A DNA stretch of 64,000 bases from an uncultured OCS116 cluster bacterium (GCA_902633855.1 CACPHU010000003.1:1-64000); one strand, 5' to 3'. Counted from the stretch's first letter, positions 28,234 through 37,389 are shown. Notes: generated by a model from the sequence alone, not told the origin. A program made the numbers and translations.

Positions 28234-28845
28234 TTATACAAAGCTCGTAGCTTTTACCATGGCAAATGAAATAATAAAAAGAATAATACTTGTAATAATG
28301 TCAACAGATTTTAAGAGAGCAATATTTTTTGATAATGTGGAGAATAACCTAGATAGAATTGCAACCCCATAAAAGAAGATTATGCTAGCTACCGTAGCGC
28401 CCAAAATATAGAAGATCTTTTCATCATAACTATATTGCAAGGAAGCGCTCCCAATCAAAATGACTGTATCAAGATAAACATGTGGATTTAAAAGTGTGAA
28501 GGCAGACATTGCCATAATGCTCTTTTTAAAACTTCTTTGAAGGTATACCTCCTCACTCACCCCATATGATAGAGACATAACATTCTTTATTCGATAAACG
28601 CCATAAAGCAGAAGACAAAGCGCTGATAATACCAAAAATAAGTCAATATAGAATTGGCTTACAATTAGAGACATGCCATAGACACCAGCTATAATTAGAA
28701 CAAAATCTGATACTGTACAAAAACCTGCGAGGGAATAAACGTACTCATTTCTAACACCTTGACGAAATAAGTATGTATTCTGGGCACCAATTACGCAGTT
28801 CAAGGAAAAGCATAGTAAAAAGCCAGTTATTATTGCGCTCATCAT
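28234..28845 (-). CDS. LysE/ArgO family amino acid exporter
   Basis: A 203-aa membrane protein with about six helices and the family's N-terminal motif in FSLNCVIGAQNTYLFRQGV, which corresponds to the GAQN stretch of ArgO/LysE. It would export basic amino acids or similar compounds from the cytoplasm. It lies 3 bp from msrQ in the same direction, probably one transcript; why exporter and methionine-sulfoxide repair are paired is not evident. Confidence 0.85.
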   Translation of the reverse strand: MMSAIITGFLLCFSLNCVIGAQNTYLFRQGVRNEYVYSLAGFCTVSDFVLIIAGVYGMSLIVSQFYIDLFLVLSALCLLLYGVYRIKNVMSLSYGVSEEVYLQRSFKKSIMAMSAFTLLNPHVYLDTVILIGSASLQYSYDEKIFYILGATVASIIFFYGVAILSRLFSTLSKNIALLKSVDIITSIILFIISFAMVKATSFV

Positions 28846-28848
28846 AAA

Positions 28849-29487
28849 TTATAACCAATTGATTTTTCTAATTTTGAAAAAACGAAGCGATATAAGAACT
28901 ATAATTATAATAAATGTAATTATCGCATCATTTTGCAATGTTTTCTCCATCATCAGATAGTGTATACCGCCTAGGATAATTGCTGCATAAATCAGCTTAT
29001 GTAATTTTGGCCAATATTTTCCTAATCTTTTCATGGAGTAATTGTTTGATGTAGCTGCTAGTGGTATCAATAATAAAAAACCCATCATACCAAAAACAAT
29101 AAACGGCTTTCTTGTTAGTGACTCGACTATCTCAACCCATCTTAACTGCATATCCAGGAGTAACCAAGTTGAAAAATGTAGAACAATATAAAAGAAACTC
29201 ATCAAGCCAAAAGCTCTTCGAAATCTTATGAAATTAATCCCTGTTAATAATGAAAATGGCGTAATACACAGTGTTAATATTAGTATATAAATAGCTGTAA
29301 CACCTAAACTTTTTTCAATAGCCCTCATTGGATCTACACCTAATTGACCACTTAGTAAATCATAGGCAAGAAATAATAACGGTACTAATAGGCTTAGATA
29401 TATATGCCAACATCTTAATTTTCTCACTGACGCCCTCACAAGATCGAATAGGCTCCTTATATTCACTGTTTTAGTAGCTTTATACAT
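28849..29487 (-). CDS. msrQ: Protein-methionine-sulfoxide reductase heme-binding subunit MsrQ
   Basis: Inner-membrane heme b protein that passes electrons from the respiratory chain to MsrP. The 212-aa sequence has six hydrophobic segments and the family motifs GVDPMRAIEKSLG, ITPFSLLTG and KLHKLIYAAIILGGIHY with histidines placed for heme ligation. It follows msrP with a 17-bp gap, the standard order. Confidence 0.93.
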   Translation of the reverse strand: MYKATKTVNIRSLFDLVRASVRKLRCWHIYLSLLVPLLFLAYDLLSGQLGVDPMRAIEKSLGVTAIYILILTLCITPFSLLTGINFIRFRRAFGLMSFFYIVLHFSTWLLLDMQLRWVEIVESLTRKPFIVFGMMGFLLLIPLAATSNNYSMKRLGKYWPKLHKLIYAAIILGGIHYLMMEKTLQNDAIITFIIIIVLISLRFFKIRKINWL

Positions 29488-29504
29488 AATAATTATTCGG
29501 CTCT

Positions 29505-30434
29505 TTAATAATATCGGGATAAGTCCATGCCCTCGTATAACGGTGCAACCTCTTCATATCCATTAAAGAGTTTAGTGTCATATCTTTTTGTGAATAAATT
29601 TCCAAGATATCCCTCACCTTCCCCGCCAATATACCTCTCACTTGCCTGAGACCATCTCGGATGATGCACGGTTGGGTTCACATTTGAATAAAAGCCATAT
29701 TCTGCTGGATTTTGCTGATTCCATGATGAGACTGGCTCTTCCCTTTGAAAAGAAATCCTGGTAATAGATTTGATAGATTTGAAACCATACTTCCAGGGCA
29801 CAATAAGTCTCAATGGTGCACCATTTTGTTTTGGTAAAGGCTCGCCATAAACGCCAGTGGCCATTATGGTTAACGGATGCATTGCCTCATCCAATCTCAG
29901 TCCTTCTCTGTAAGGCCAATTTAATATATTTGTCTCTTGCATGTGCATTTCTTGTGGTCTAAATAGCGTTTCAAATGATACATACCTCGCCTCGTCTCTT
30001 ACACCCAACTTATTCAGTAATTCAGATAATTGGAAACCATTCCATGGTATCAGCATTGACCAACCTTCTACACATCTCAGGCTATAAGTACGCTGTATAA
30101 TGCTCATTTCTCTAACTATTTCAGAAAAATCATAGACTCCCGGATTATCAACTAAACCACTAATCTCAATTGGCCAAGGAGATGTTGTTAATTTGTGCGC
30201 ATGTTTTGCGGGGTCAGTCTTATCAATCCCAAACTCATAGAAATTATTGTAATTTGTTATTTCTTCTAAAGTATTAATCTTGCGGTCAAACATTTCTTGA
30301 GCAAAAGCAGATGTAATGCTATTGGATGCGACATAGGCAGTTAGCGCCAATCCGAATTTTAATATTTTTCGCCTGTTATAAAATAAATGCTTTGGTGTGA
30401 TATCATTCTGAGTTTTTTTATATATATCTTTCAT
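29505..30434 (-). CDS. msrP: Periplasmic protein-methionine-sulfoxide reductase MsrP
   Basis: Molybdopterin enzyme that repairs oxidised methionines in envelope proteins. It has a Tat-type signal near residues 20-45 (NRRKILKFGLALTA), a sulfite-oxidase fold, and the molybdenum-ligand cysteine in YSLRCVEGWSM. Further family motifs: NGAPLRLIVPWKYGFKSIKSI and HHPRWSQASER. 309 aa, normal. Electrons come from MsrQ encoded next. Confidence 0.94.
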   Translation of the reverse strand: MKDIYKKTQNDITPKHLFYNRRKILKFGLALTAYVASNSITSAFAQEMFDRKINTLEEITNYNNFYEFGIDKTDPAKHAHKLTTSPWPIEISGLVDNPGVYDFSEIVREMSIIQRTYSLRCVEGWSMLIPWNGFQLSELLNKLGVRDEARYVSFETLFRPQEMHMQETNILNWPYREGLRLDEAMHPLTIMATGVYGEPLPKQNGAPLRLIVPWKYGFKSIKSITRISFQREEPVSSWNQQNPAEYGFYSNVNPTVHHPRWSQASERYIGGEGEGYLGNLFTKRYDTKLFNGYEEVAPLYEGMDLSRYY

Positions 30435-30536
30435 AATTTAAATATAGTCATTAAACGATAGAAAATTCAATATTCAAATCTAGAATATTATGCTAATTTG
30501 AAAGGGCATGCATTATTTTGATTACATTACAGGAAA

Positions 30537-31439
30537 TTGAAGATGATAAAGGGACTCATCTCGCCAATTTTAAGTCCATTTGATGATAATCTTAACTTCA
30601 ACCATGAAATGTATAAAGTTCTCGCCGAGGATCTATTATCTTGTGGCTGCGCAGGACTCGCTCCCTTTGGTACAACAGGGGAAGCTCTATCATTAAGTAA
30701 CGCAGAGAGAATTAATGCTCTGGAGTACCTTATAAAATCTGGAATACCTGAAAATAAACTTATTCCTGGAACTGGTCTATGTAATTTTCCTGATACGGTA
30801 AGTTTATGCCGTCATGCAATAGAGATGGGCTGCCATGGAGTAATGACACTACCCGCATTTTACTACAAAGATGTAACTGATTCGGGTCTTTTTGAATATT
30901 TCAAACGGCTAATTGAAGAGGTCAATCACCCAAATCTTAAATTATATCTTTATCACATACCGCAAGTATCTGGTGTTGGTCTATCAATTGATCTTGTCAC
31001 GAAATTAAAAAATTCATACCCGGATATCATCGTTGGTATAAAGGATAGCTCAGGCAACTGGGATAATACAGCGCAACTGTTACAAATTGAAGGCCTCGTA
31101 GTTTATCCTGGAGCAGAATTACCAGTAATTGAGTCCATAAAGCTGGGTGGTCTGGGTTGTATATCGGCAACTGCAAATTTTAACTCAGAGAATATTGCAC
31201 GGGTCATTAGTCTGTGCCATGAAAAGAAGTGGGGCGAGGCTGAAAGGCTTCATGAGGACGTGAAAAAAGTTCGACATCTGTTTCAAGATTATTCAGCAAT
31301 ACCTGCACAAAAGTCAATGCTAGCTATAAAATATGATGATCCTCGATGGAGAAATATTCGACCACCGTTAAATCAAATATCAGAAGATAACGAAAAACAA
31401 CTTATGATAAAGCTCAGAAAATTTGGCTTTAATATTTAA
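30537..31439 (+). CDS. Dihydrodipicolinate synthase family lyase
   Basis: A 300-aa TIM-barrel class I aldolase. Motifs: PFGTTGEALSLSNAER (pyruvate carboxylate-binding GTTGE), the tyrosine in YLYHIPQVSGVGLS, and the Schiff-base lysine in VGIKDSSGNW. The family includes DapA, N-acetylneuraminate lyase and sugar-acid aldolases. The lack of lysine-pathway neighbours and the FGTTGEALSLS and HIPQVSGVGLS sequences suggest a catabolic member rather than DapA itself. It is a lone plus-strand gene between minus-strand operons. Confidence 0.85.
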   Translation: MKMIKGLISPILSPFDDNLNFNHEMYKVLAEDLLSCGCAGLAPFGTTGEALSLSNAERINALEYLIKSGIPENKLIPGTGLCNFPDTVSLCRHAIEMGCHGVMTLPAFYYKDVTDSGLFEYFKRLIEEVNHPNLKLYLYHIPQVSGVGLSIDLVTKLKNSYPDIIVGIKDSSGNWDNTAQLLQIEGLVVYPGAELPVIESIKLGGLGCISATANFNSENIARVISLCHEKKWGEAERLHEDVKKVRHLFQDYSAIPAQKSMLAIKYDDPRWRNIRPPLNQISEDNEKQLMIKLRKFGFNI

Positions 31440-31442
31440 GTT

Positions 31443-32882
31443 CTATTTAATACGAATTGTATCAAATGCTTGAAGGGCTCGATCGCGTGAGTCTTGCATG
31501 TTGACTATTGGCATTGGGTAATCTAATCCCAATTCTACACCCGCTTTATCTAAAATTGATTTTGGCGCCTCCCACGGATTGAATAAATATTTGACGGGGA
31601 CATCTTTTAATTCAGGTATGAATTTCTTTGTGTACGCACCATCAGGGTCGAACTTTTGCCCCTGCATTATAGGATTAAAAATCCTAAAATAAGGCGCAGC
31701 GTCTGCGCCAGAGCCAGCCACCCACTGCCAGCTTGCACTATTACTTGCCATGTCAGCGTCAAGCAAGCAATCCCAAAACCATCTCTCACCGTGGTTCCAA
31801 TGAATTAAAAGGTTTTTAACAAGAAATGAGCCTACGATCATTCTGGATCTATTATGCATATATCCAGTCTGCCAAAGTTCTCGCATTGCAGCATCAACTA
31901 TAGGGTACCCAGTATTACCTGATTGCCACTTTTTAAGATGATCATCGTTTTCTGCCCATGGGAAGACATCGAATTTTTTATATAAATTGTCACTTTGTAA
32001 ATTTCTATTATGATAGAGAAGGCTGTAGGAGAATTCCCTCCATCCAATTTCACTTTTGAAATGACTCAAATCCTTTTCAGAATAATTTGGATCTGATATT
32101 TGTTCAATCCTATACCAGATCTGGTTTGGTGATATTTCGCCAAAATGTAGATGAGGTGATAGTCTAGAGACATTCTTTTGAGCTGGAAAATTTCTCCCCT
32201 CTTTATAATTCATCAAGCCGTCTTCAACGAAATCAGATAGTTTCTTGTTAGCGGCAATTTCACCTATATCCCATTGATCTGAAAGCTTTTCATGCCACTT
32301 ATTTTTTGGTAATATTGCAATTTCATTTAACTGTTTTGAATTCTCAGCCTTAACTAAGTTTTTAGTATCCGCTTTACTTAGCGGTATTCGAGGTGGGGAC
32401 GCATTGAGACAGCCTTTTCTGAAAAAAGGTGAAAATACCATGTATGGAGTGCCGTCATCTTTATGAATCTCCCATGGCTCCCATAGTAATGATGCATTAT
32501 ATGACTCAACATTAATTCCTGATGACTGTAAATATTCTTTTATTTCAGTATCTCGATTGATCATCCATGGCTCATACAGCCTATTCCAAAAAATATTTTT
32601 AATATTATATTTTTCAGCAAGGTCTGTTAGGATTTTCAGTGGGTCTCCCCTAAAGAAAGATACTTTGTCATTCAGACTCTCATTAAATGCTTTTAGTGAG
32701 TTATGCAACCACCAAGAACTTGCTTCACCCAGTAAGGTCTGATCATCAGCGTTGACATCATCAAATATATATACTGCTAGAAAACCTGCTTCGCATGCCT
32801 TTGCAAGCGCAGGATTATCGGCGACTCTTAAATCTTGTCGTACCCAGTAAATGGAATGTGGTGTGGTTTCAGTATTCGTCAT
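31443..32882 (-). CDS. phrB: Deoxyribodipyrimidine photolyase
   Basis: Light-driven repair of cyclobutane pyrimidine dimers. The N-terminal antenna-binding Rossmann domain starts IYWVRQDLRVADNPAL; the C-terminal FAD domain contains GRNFPAQ, SPHLHFGEISP, the electron-transfer tryptophan region and MHNRSRMIVGSFLVKNLL plus DADMASNSASWQWVAGSG. 479 aa, typical class I CPD photolyase. It overlaps the upstream small gene by 4 bp. A photolyase fits a sunlit-water lifestyle. Confidence 0.94.
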   Translation of the reverse strand: MTNTETTPHSIYWVRQDLRVADNPALAKACEAGFLAVYIFDDVNADDQTLLGEASSWWLHNSLKAFNESLNDKVSFFRGDPLKILTDLAEKYNIKNIFWNRLYEPWMINRDTEIKEYLQSSGINVESYNASLLWEPWEIHKDDGTPYMVFSPFFRKGCLNASPPRIPLSKADTKNLVKAENSKQLNEIAILPKNKWHEKLSDQWDIGEIAANKKLSDFVEDGLMNYKEGRNFPAQKNVSRLSPHLHFGEISPNQIWYRIEQISDPNYSEKDLSHFKSEIGWREFSYSLLYHNRNLQSDNLYKKFDVFPWAENDDHLKKWQSGNTGYPIVDAAMRELWQTGYMHNRSRMIVGSFLVKNLLIHWNHGERWFWDCLLDADMASNSASWQWVAGSGADAAPYFRIFNPIMQGQKFDPDGAYTKKFIPELKDVPVKYLFNPWEAPKSILDKAGVELGLDYPMPIVNMQDSRDRALQAFDTIRIK

Positions 32883-33172
32883 CTATCTATATATATGGAG
32901 CAGTCAAGGTTATCATACAAGTCTGACACCCCGTATATATATTTACTGACTTTAGTGAATTCAATCATTTTATTGTTTTCAATTGCATCAAGCTGCTTTT
33001 GATATGATTTTTCGATTTCATTTACCAGAGTAACACAATAATTTGATAGAAATCTTGTTGCATCAATGTTTGTTTCAATATTGGCATTTGCAGTTGAAAT
33101 ATGTAGTGACAAAATAATTACGAATAGACAAATGAGCGCTTTTCTGTAAATAAGTTTCTGAACCAAGCCCAT
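32879..33172 (-). CDS. Hypothetical small secreted protein
   Basis: A 97-aa protein with a signal peptide (YRKALICLFVIILSLHISTANA) and a mature helical part of about 65 residues with two cysteines. I do not recognise a family. It lies between the dehydratase gene (5 bp) and phrB (4-bp overlap), so it is almost certainly translated as part of that operon. Confidence 0.65.
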   Translation of the reverse strand: MGLVQKLIYRKALICLFVIILSLHISTANANIETNIDATRFLSNYCVTLVNEIEKSYQKQLDAIENNKMIEFTKVSKYIYGVSDLYDNLDCSIYIDR

Positions 33173-33177
33173 GTAAA

Positions 33178-35028
33178 CTAACTTTTGTATTTATTTTGTG
33201 GTTTAAAATTTGACGTCTCAATTGACCTCGGGCTACTAACCCATAAATCACGATTTGGGTGCATACCAGCTCCGTGTACTGCCGACACAGCATTGCATCT
33301 CATATTATTCAAGAGCCTTGTATCAATTTCGCCTAAGGATGGGTGAGTGCCATTATTTTTTTGTACAATTCTGTCCCAACTATCTTTTCTCTTTGCATAA
33401 ATTAAGTGGTCTTCGAGCTCCAAGCATGAAAGAGAATTATTATTAAGATTCACAATAATTTGATCACCGTCTTCAATAAGCGCGATTGGACCGCCAAGAG
33501 CAGCTTCAGGTCCAACATGACCAATAACCAAACCGACTGAACCACCTGAAAAACGTCCATCAGTCATTAGCGCAATTACAATACCTTTATCCCGACATAA
33601 GGTCGTAATTCTTGATGTTGAGTCAAGCATTTCAGGCATTCCAGGACCGCCAACAGGTCCTTCATATCGTACAACTACCATATCCCTATCTTTAAAAGAG
33701 TCAGGATTGTTCTCAAGGGCATCTAATAATTTTTGTTCCCCATCAAAAGTTTTTGCCTTTCCGTGAAATACATTATCCTCAAGCCCACCTTCAACACCTG
33801 CAAGCTTTAAAATTGAACTATTTTCAGGAGACAAATTACCTCCGAGAAGCCTCAATCCACCGGTCTTCTTGTATGGTTCTTTTATTGAATAAATAACATC
33901 TCCATCTGGTGAATTCGGTTTTAATCTTGTCACTTGCTCAGTTAATGTCTCTGACGTACAAGTTAGGGTATCTCCGTTTAATAAGCCCGAGTCAATCATG
34001 TCTTTTACGATCACTTGTATGCCACCCATACTGTCAATGTCAACCATTGAGTATTTCCCAAATGGACGCGCGTTCACAACAACAGGAATTACATTTTGTG
34101 ATAAATGGTTGAACTCTTCGTGGCTCATTATATCACCGTAAAAATCGTCATAACCCGCTGCTCTCGCAAGCTCCGGAGCGTGAAGCATGACATTTGTTGA
34201 TCCACCAATCGCCATCGCAACAATTATCCCATTTCTTATAGAGTCTCTTGTCACAATATCCCTTGGTGTTATATTTTTTTCAATTAACTTTGCCAAATAA
34301 TCTATCAACTCATTGGGAAAATCATTTTTTCGCCGCTCATCTTGTGAAGCTGGTGATACCATATGCAAAGGTTGCATTCCAACAACAGCGATGAAGGTTT
34401 GCATCGTGTTATATGTAAAGATCCCACCGCAACTTCCATAACCAGGGCATGATTCGAGCGCAATCCTCTTTTTCAGTTTTTCGTCATTGCTCCCAGCGAT
34501 TTGGTAACTTGAGATAATATCAATTGCATCTCCGGTTACACTATCAACGCCAGGCCTAATGGAACCATCGGACATTATGATGGCTGGACGATTATGCTCC
34601 AATATTGCAGCCAGTGTCCCAACAGGCGGCTTGTCACAGGCAACGACAGCAATTGTACCCTCAAGCCCTGTCGCACTCAAATGCTCGCATACAGACTCAT
34701 TTGTGACTTCTCTACCTATAAGAGAATACCTCATCTCTTTTGTACCATTTCTAATACCATCAGATGTAGCAATACTGAACTCAGGCTGAACTAACCTCAT
34801 CTTTAGTTTGTCACTATCGCATCCGATTCTTTCTCTTAACTTATCGTGAATAACCTCAACCTTCTCGCGAACTCCAACATAACATTGTGAGTCACCTTTA
34901 TTACCTATCACGCCAATTGAAGGTTCATGTATTAATTCGACGTCTGTATTTAATTCTCTCGCAATACCATATGTTTGAGAATTTCTGCCAGGATTTCTAT
35001 CAATAAGTACAATTTTTGAATTTTTCAT
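33178..35028 (-). CDS. IlvD/Edd family [Fe-S] dehydratase
   Basis: About 616 aa from the preferred ATG at 35028 (the track uses 35049). Family motifs: ATSDGIRNGTKEMRYSL, VACDKPPVG, SCPGYGSCGGIFTYNTM and MTDGRFSGGSVGLVIGHVGPEA. The three cysteines that ligate a [2Fe-2S] cluster in IlvD-type and sugar-acid dehydratases all have counterparts (GDSQC, ACDK, GSCGG). The surrounding sequence diverges from housekeeping IlvD, for example CDKPPVGT instead of CDKxxPGM, so a sugar-acid or other 2,3-dihydroxy-acid dehydratase is as likely as branched-chain synthesis. No ilvBHC neighbours. Confidence 0.82.
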   Translation of the reverse strand: MKNSKIVLIDRNPGRNSQTYGIARELNTDVELIHEPSIGVIGNKGDSQCYVGVREKVEVIHDKLRERIGCDSDKLKMRLVQPEFSIATSDGIRNGTKEMRYSLIGREVTNESVCEHLSATGLEGTIAVVACDKPPVGTLAAILEHNRPAIIMSDGSIRPGVDSVTGDAIDIISSYQIAGSNDEKLKKRIALESCPGYGSCGGIFTYNTMQTFIAVVGMQPLHMVSPASQDERRKNDFPNELIDYLAKLIEKNITPRDIVTRDSIRNGIIVAMAIGGSTNVMLHAPELARAAGYDDFYGDIMSHEEFNHLSQNVIPVVVNARPFGKYSMVDIDSMGGIQVIVKDMIDSGLLNGDTLTCTSETLTEQVTRLKPNSPDGDVIYSIKEPYKKTGGLRLLGGNLSPENSSILKLAGVEGGLEDNVFHGKAKTFDGEQKLLDALENNPDSFKDRDMVVVRYEGPVGGPGMPEMLDSTSRITTLCRDKGIVIALMTDGRFSGGSVGLVIGHVGPEAALGGPIALIEDGDQIIVNLNNNSLSCLELEDHLIYAKRKDSWDRIVQKNNGTHPSLGEIDTRLLNNMRCNAVSAVHGAGMHPNRDLWVSSPRSIETSNFKPQNKYKS

Positions 35029-35095
35029 TTTATAATCACTATAATACACTGTTAGTAAGTAATAATTTATACAATATAAATCTATAATTTAATAG

Positions 35096-35290
35096 TTAAT
35101 CATTTTTTTCAGAAACTTTCAATCTCGCATCGCTGTGACAGACTTCTCCACCACAACAAGGATCGGTGACCTGCTTGCAGCTTATACATTGGTAGTGTGA
35201 CTGAACATAAATTAATCCATCTCTCGAAAAACAAAAAGGGCAAGTGTAATTGTCTCCCATTTCTATATCATTTTTAACTAGTTTGACCAT
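35096..35290 (-). CDS. Small putative zinc-ribbon protein
   Basis: A 64-aa protein with paired cysteines: TCPFCFSRDG, then YQCISCKQVTDPCCGGEVC. The two CxxC knuckles spaced about 19 residues apart are typical of a zinc ribbon; the CCGGEVC cluster is an extra feature. It overlaps the SOUL gene by 13 bp. I do not recognise a named family. Confidence 0.65.
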   Translation of the reverse strand: MVKLVKNDIEMGDNYTCPFCFSRDGLIYVQSHYQCISCKQVTDPCCGGEVCHSDARLKVSEKND

Positions 35291-35829
35291 CGTACTTGGA
35301 ATATAGCTTCGTTTCTTCTTAAAAAACTTGGTGTAAATGGGCCATTATATGTAGCCTTTATTGGTTCACTTAATATTTTAATTCCATCATCAGAAAGCGC
35401 GCTTCGAAGGAACTCAGCATGCTTTTGAAAATTAGAGTCTGACGACCTCCCTCCATATTTAATGACTGCGTAATGCCCTGCAGGAACAGTTGATATATTC
35501 ACATCATCATCTGTTGGTATTGGCGTATTTTCGTGATCAAATTTAGTAGGCAAATAAAATTGCATTAAATTATTTGTTTGCGTAACAGGCACAGTCATTG
35601 CAATCTTTTCTGAATTACTATTTTTCCCTGATATATAATTAAATAATTTTCGAAAACCACTATTTTGACTTGTGTTATTGGTTTGCACAACAATACGCTC
35701 ATTATAGTAACGTATTTCATACGATTCGTTTGCTTGAACTACTGCGAAAGATGGTTCTTCATAGGCCATTGAGTTTCCTGTTCCACAATAAAATATAAAT
35801 AAAGATAATAGTATATATAAGTACTTCAT
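35278..35829 (-). CDS. SOUL family heme-binding protein
   Basis: A 183-aa exported protein with a signal peptide (YILLSLFIFYCGTGNSMA) and the SOUL/HEBP fold: EEPSFAVVQANESYEIRYY near the start, then GKNSNSEKIAMTVPVTQ and VPAGHYAVIKYGGRSSDSN. SOUL proteins bind heme or tetrapyrroles; the bacterial role is uncertain. Its proximity to a photolyase, within 3 kb, is common in light-exposed bacteria but may be incidental. Confidence 0.88.
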   Translation of the reverse strand: MKYLYILLSLFIFYCGTGNSMAYEEPSFAVVQANESYEIRYYNERIVVQTNNTSQNSGFRKLFNYISGKNSNSEKIAMTVPVTQTNNLMQFYLPTKFDHENTPIPTDDDVNISTVPAGHYAVIKYGGRSSDSNFQKHAEFLRSALSDDGIKILSEPIKATYNGPFTPSFLRRNEAIFQVRWSN

Positions 35830-35886
35830 ACAGAAATTACGTTTCGTTTTTGCAAACAGTTTTTTAGGTGATTTAAATTTTAATCA

Positions 35887-36627
35887 CTAAATATTAAACA
35901 TAAGCTTAAGACCTGCAATCAGTAGGACAAGTCCAAGTGTTCTTTTTATTGCCGTATGCTGAAAATAATGGATTCCAATTCGTGATCCAATTATACCACC
36001 GAATAATGCTGCTCCACCGTAGAGAGGAAGAGTTGGAGGAATCGCCGAGAGAGATGTTATATTGCCCATCAAGCCAAATAAAGAATTAAACAAAATAAAT
36101 ATTGCAACAGTACCACTGGCCCCCTTTGTCGTCGTCCAAGCTGCAAAGATTACTAATGGTGATAAAAATATACCACCCCCAGTTCCTGTAAGACCTGCAA
36201 GAAATCCAATAATAATGCCCGTTATGACCGCGTAGAAAAACTTATATGGCACAGTTGGTTTTTCGTCTTCTTTTTTAACTGTAATGAAACGATAGGCGGA
36301 ATACAGAAGCATCACACCAATTATTGGTTTGTAGATATTGCTCGGAAGATTTATGTATCCGCCAATAAATGCCGCTGGTATAGCGCCTATAAGTAATGGA
36401 GTCGCAAGTTTGATGTCATAAAATTTTGCCCTTACAAATTGATAACTCGTGTAGGATGATACAATTATATTAAGCGATAACGCTGTTGGTTTTATTGTGG
36501 TCACAGGAACTCCAAATATTGACATAATCGCTATATAGATAGATGCGCCAGCATGCCCAACTGATGTATATAAAATTGCGCCAAAGAATAGGCAAATACA
36601 GATATAAATATCTACCAACTCAATCAT
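35887..36627 (-). CDS. TauE/SafE (TSUP) family anion transporter
   Basis: A 246-aa membrane protein with about eight helices. The family repeats are seen in TSVGHAGASIYIAIM and GFLAGLTGTGGGIFLSPLVI. Members export or import sulfite, sulfoacetate, taurine-derived and related organosulfur anions; the substrate here cannot be deduced. Its last in-line neighbour upstream (36627-37100) shares a single base with it, indicating coupled translation. Confidence 0.88.
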   Translation of the reverse strand: MIELVDIYICICLFFGAILYTSVGHAGASIYIAIMSIFGVPVTTIKPTALSLNIIVSSYTSYQFVRAKFYDIKLATPLLIGAIPAAFIGGYINLPSNIYKPIIGVMLLYSAYRFITVKKEDEKPTVPYKFFYAVITGIIIGFLAGLTGTGGGIFLSPLVIFAAWTTTKGASGTVAIFILFNSLFGLMGNITSLSAIPPTLPLYGGAALFGGIIGSRIGIHYFQHTAIKRTLGLVLLIAGLKLMFNI

Positions 36628-37100
36628 TACATTTGTAATTTACTGATTGGGACTGGAGATGAGTGATGTAAGATTAATTTTAAATTATTTGAAAATTTTT
36701 TTAATATGAAAGTGAATACAACCTTTGAATAATCCTCCGACTTCAGCGGGTAAAAGTTCAATAATCCCATTGCATAAGCACAGTCGTCAATCAGCCTTAT
36801 ATTCGGCTCTTCGTCCAGCTCAATCTTAGCCCAGGGCTTTAGTGCAAATCCATTATCTTCATCAAAGGAACCAGCTATAAAGTATGATAAAGCCTCATCA
36901 AAATTATTTCGAAAGAGTCTTATCGAAGTAAATGTTGGCTTGAACATCACATCGTCCTCTTCAAAAGCATAGTGATGGTTTAAAAAATTAATTGCTACCT
37001 CGGTAAAATTTTTCTGTTCCTCATGAGCTTTTCCTATCTCAATTACGCCCTTGGTCCATGATGCAAGAAATTTTTTTACTTCATTTTTCTCAATTTTCAT
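36627..37100 (-). CDS. NTF2-like protein resembling iota-class carbonic anhydrase (COG4337)
   Basis: A 157-aa cytoplasmic protein without signal peptide. The pattern is an N-terminal helix (KKFLASWTKGVIEIGKAH), then YAFEEDDVMFKPTF, EALSYFIAGSF, DNGFALKPWAKIEL, DDCAYAMGLLNF, VVFTFILKKF and a C-terminal LILHHSSPVP. From memory, this succession (FKPT, ALSYF, GFALKPW, AMG, TF, HHSSxP) matches the family that contains iota-carbonic anhydrases, in which the HHSS segment lines the metal-free active site. Activity is an inference from family resemblance. It lies between a small membrane protein and a TSUP transporter. Confidence 0.62.
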   Translation of the reverse strand: MKIEKNEVKKFLASWTKGVIEIGKAHEEQKNFTEVAINFLNHHYAFEEDDVMFKPTFTSIRLFRNNFDEALSYFIAGSFDEDNGFALKPWAKIELDEEPNIRLIDDCAYAMGLLNFYPLKSEDYSKVVFTFILKKFSNNLKLILHHSSPVPISKLQM

Positions 37101-37109
37101 TTTATCACG

Positions 37110-37244
37110 CTATCTAATAAAAATGTGATACAACAACAAGCCTATTATCAAACCTTTAAGAAAAGAAATCCACAATAAAGCGTATTCTGAAATACCCAGC
37201 TTGTCCTGTAAATAGTTTATATATCTATTGTGAATTTTGAACAT
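37110..37244 (-). CDS. Small single-span membrane protein (44 aa, not in ORF track)
   Basis: An ATG at 37244 opens a 44-codon frame ending TAG at 37110-37112. The protein starts MFKIHNRYINYLQDKLGISE and has a membrane span LLWISFLKGLIIGLLLYHIFI ending in Arg. It ends 9 bp before the iota-anhydrase-like gene, in the same direction, inside an otherwise empty 289-bp gap. No strong ribosome-binding site. The organised charge pattern (basic N-terminus, clean hydrophobic helix, terminal Arg) and its position argue for a real gene. Confidence 0.5.
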   Translation of the reverse strand: MFKIHNRYINYLQDKLGISEYALLWISFLKGLIIGLLLYHIFIR

Positions 37245-37389
37245 ATCTAATAAACCACTGATTAAATTGTGTAATTTTGAAAAAAAACTAATAAATCACC
37301 CAAGTTATATATAGAAAACACAACACTACATATTTCAAATATTGTTAATATAACAAGCTCTTTAAATAAGATACAATAAATAAATATTA

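Noticed and set aside
30537-31439. Housekeeping dapA
   Set aside because: Schiff-base lysine and GTTGE are family-wide; the sequence context and lack of lysine genes do not support the specific call, so only the family is given.
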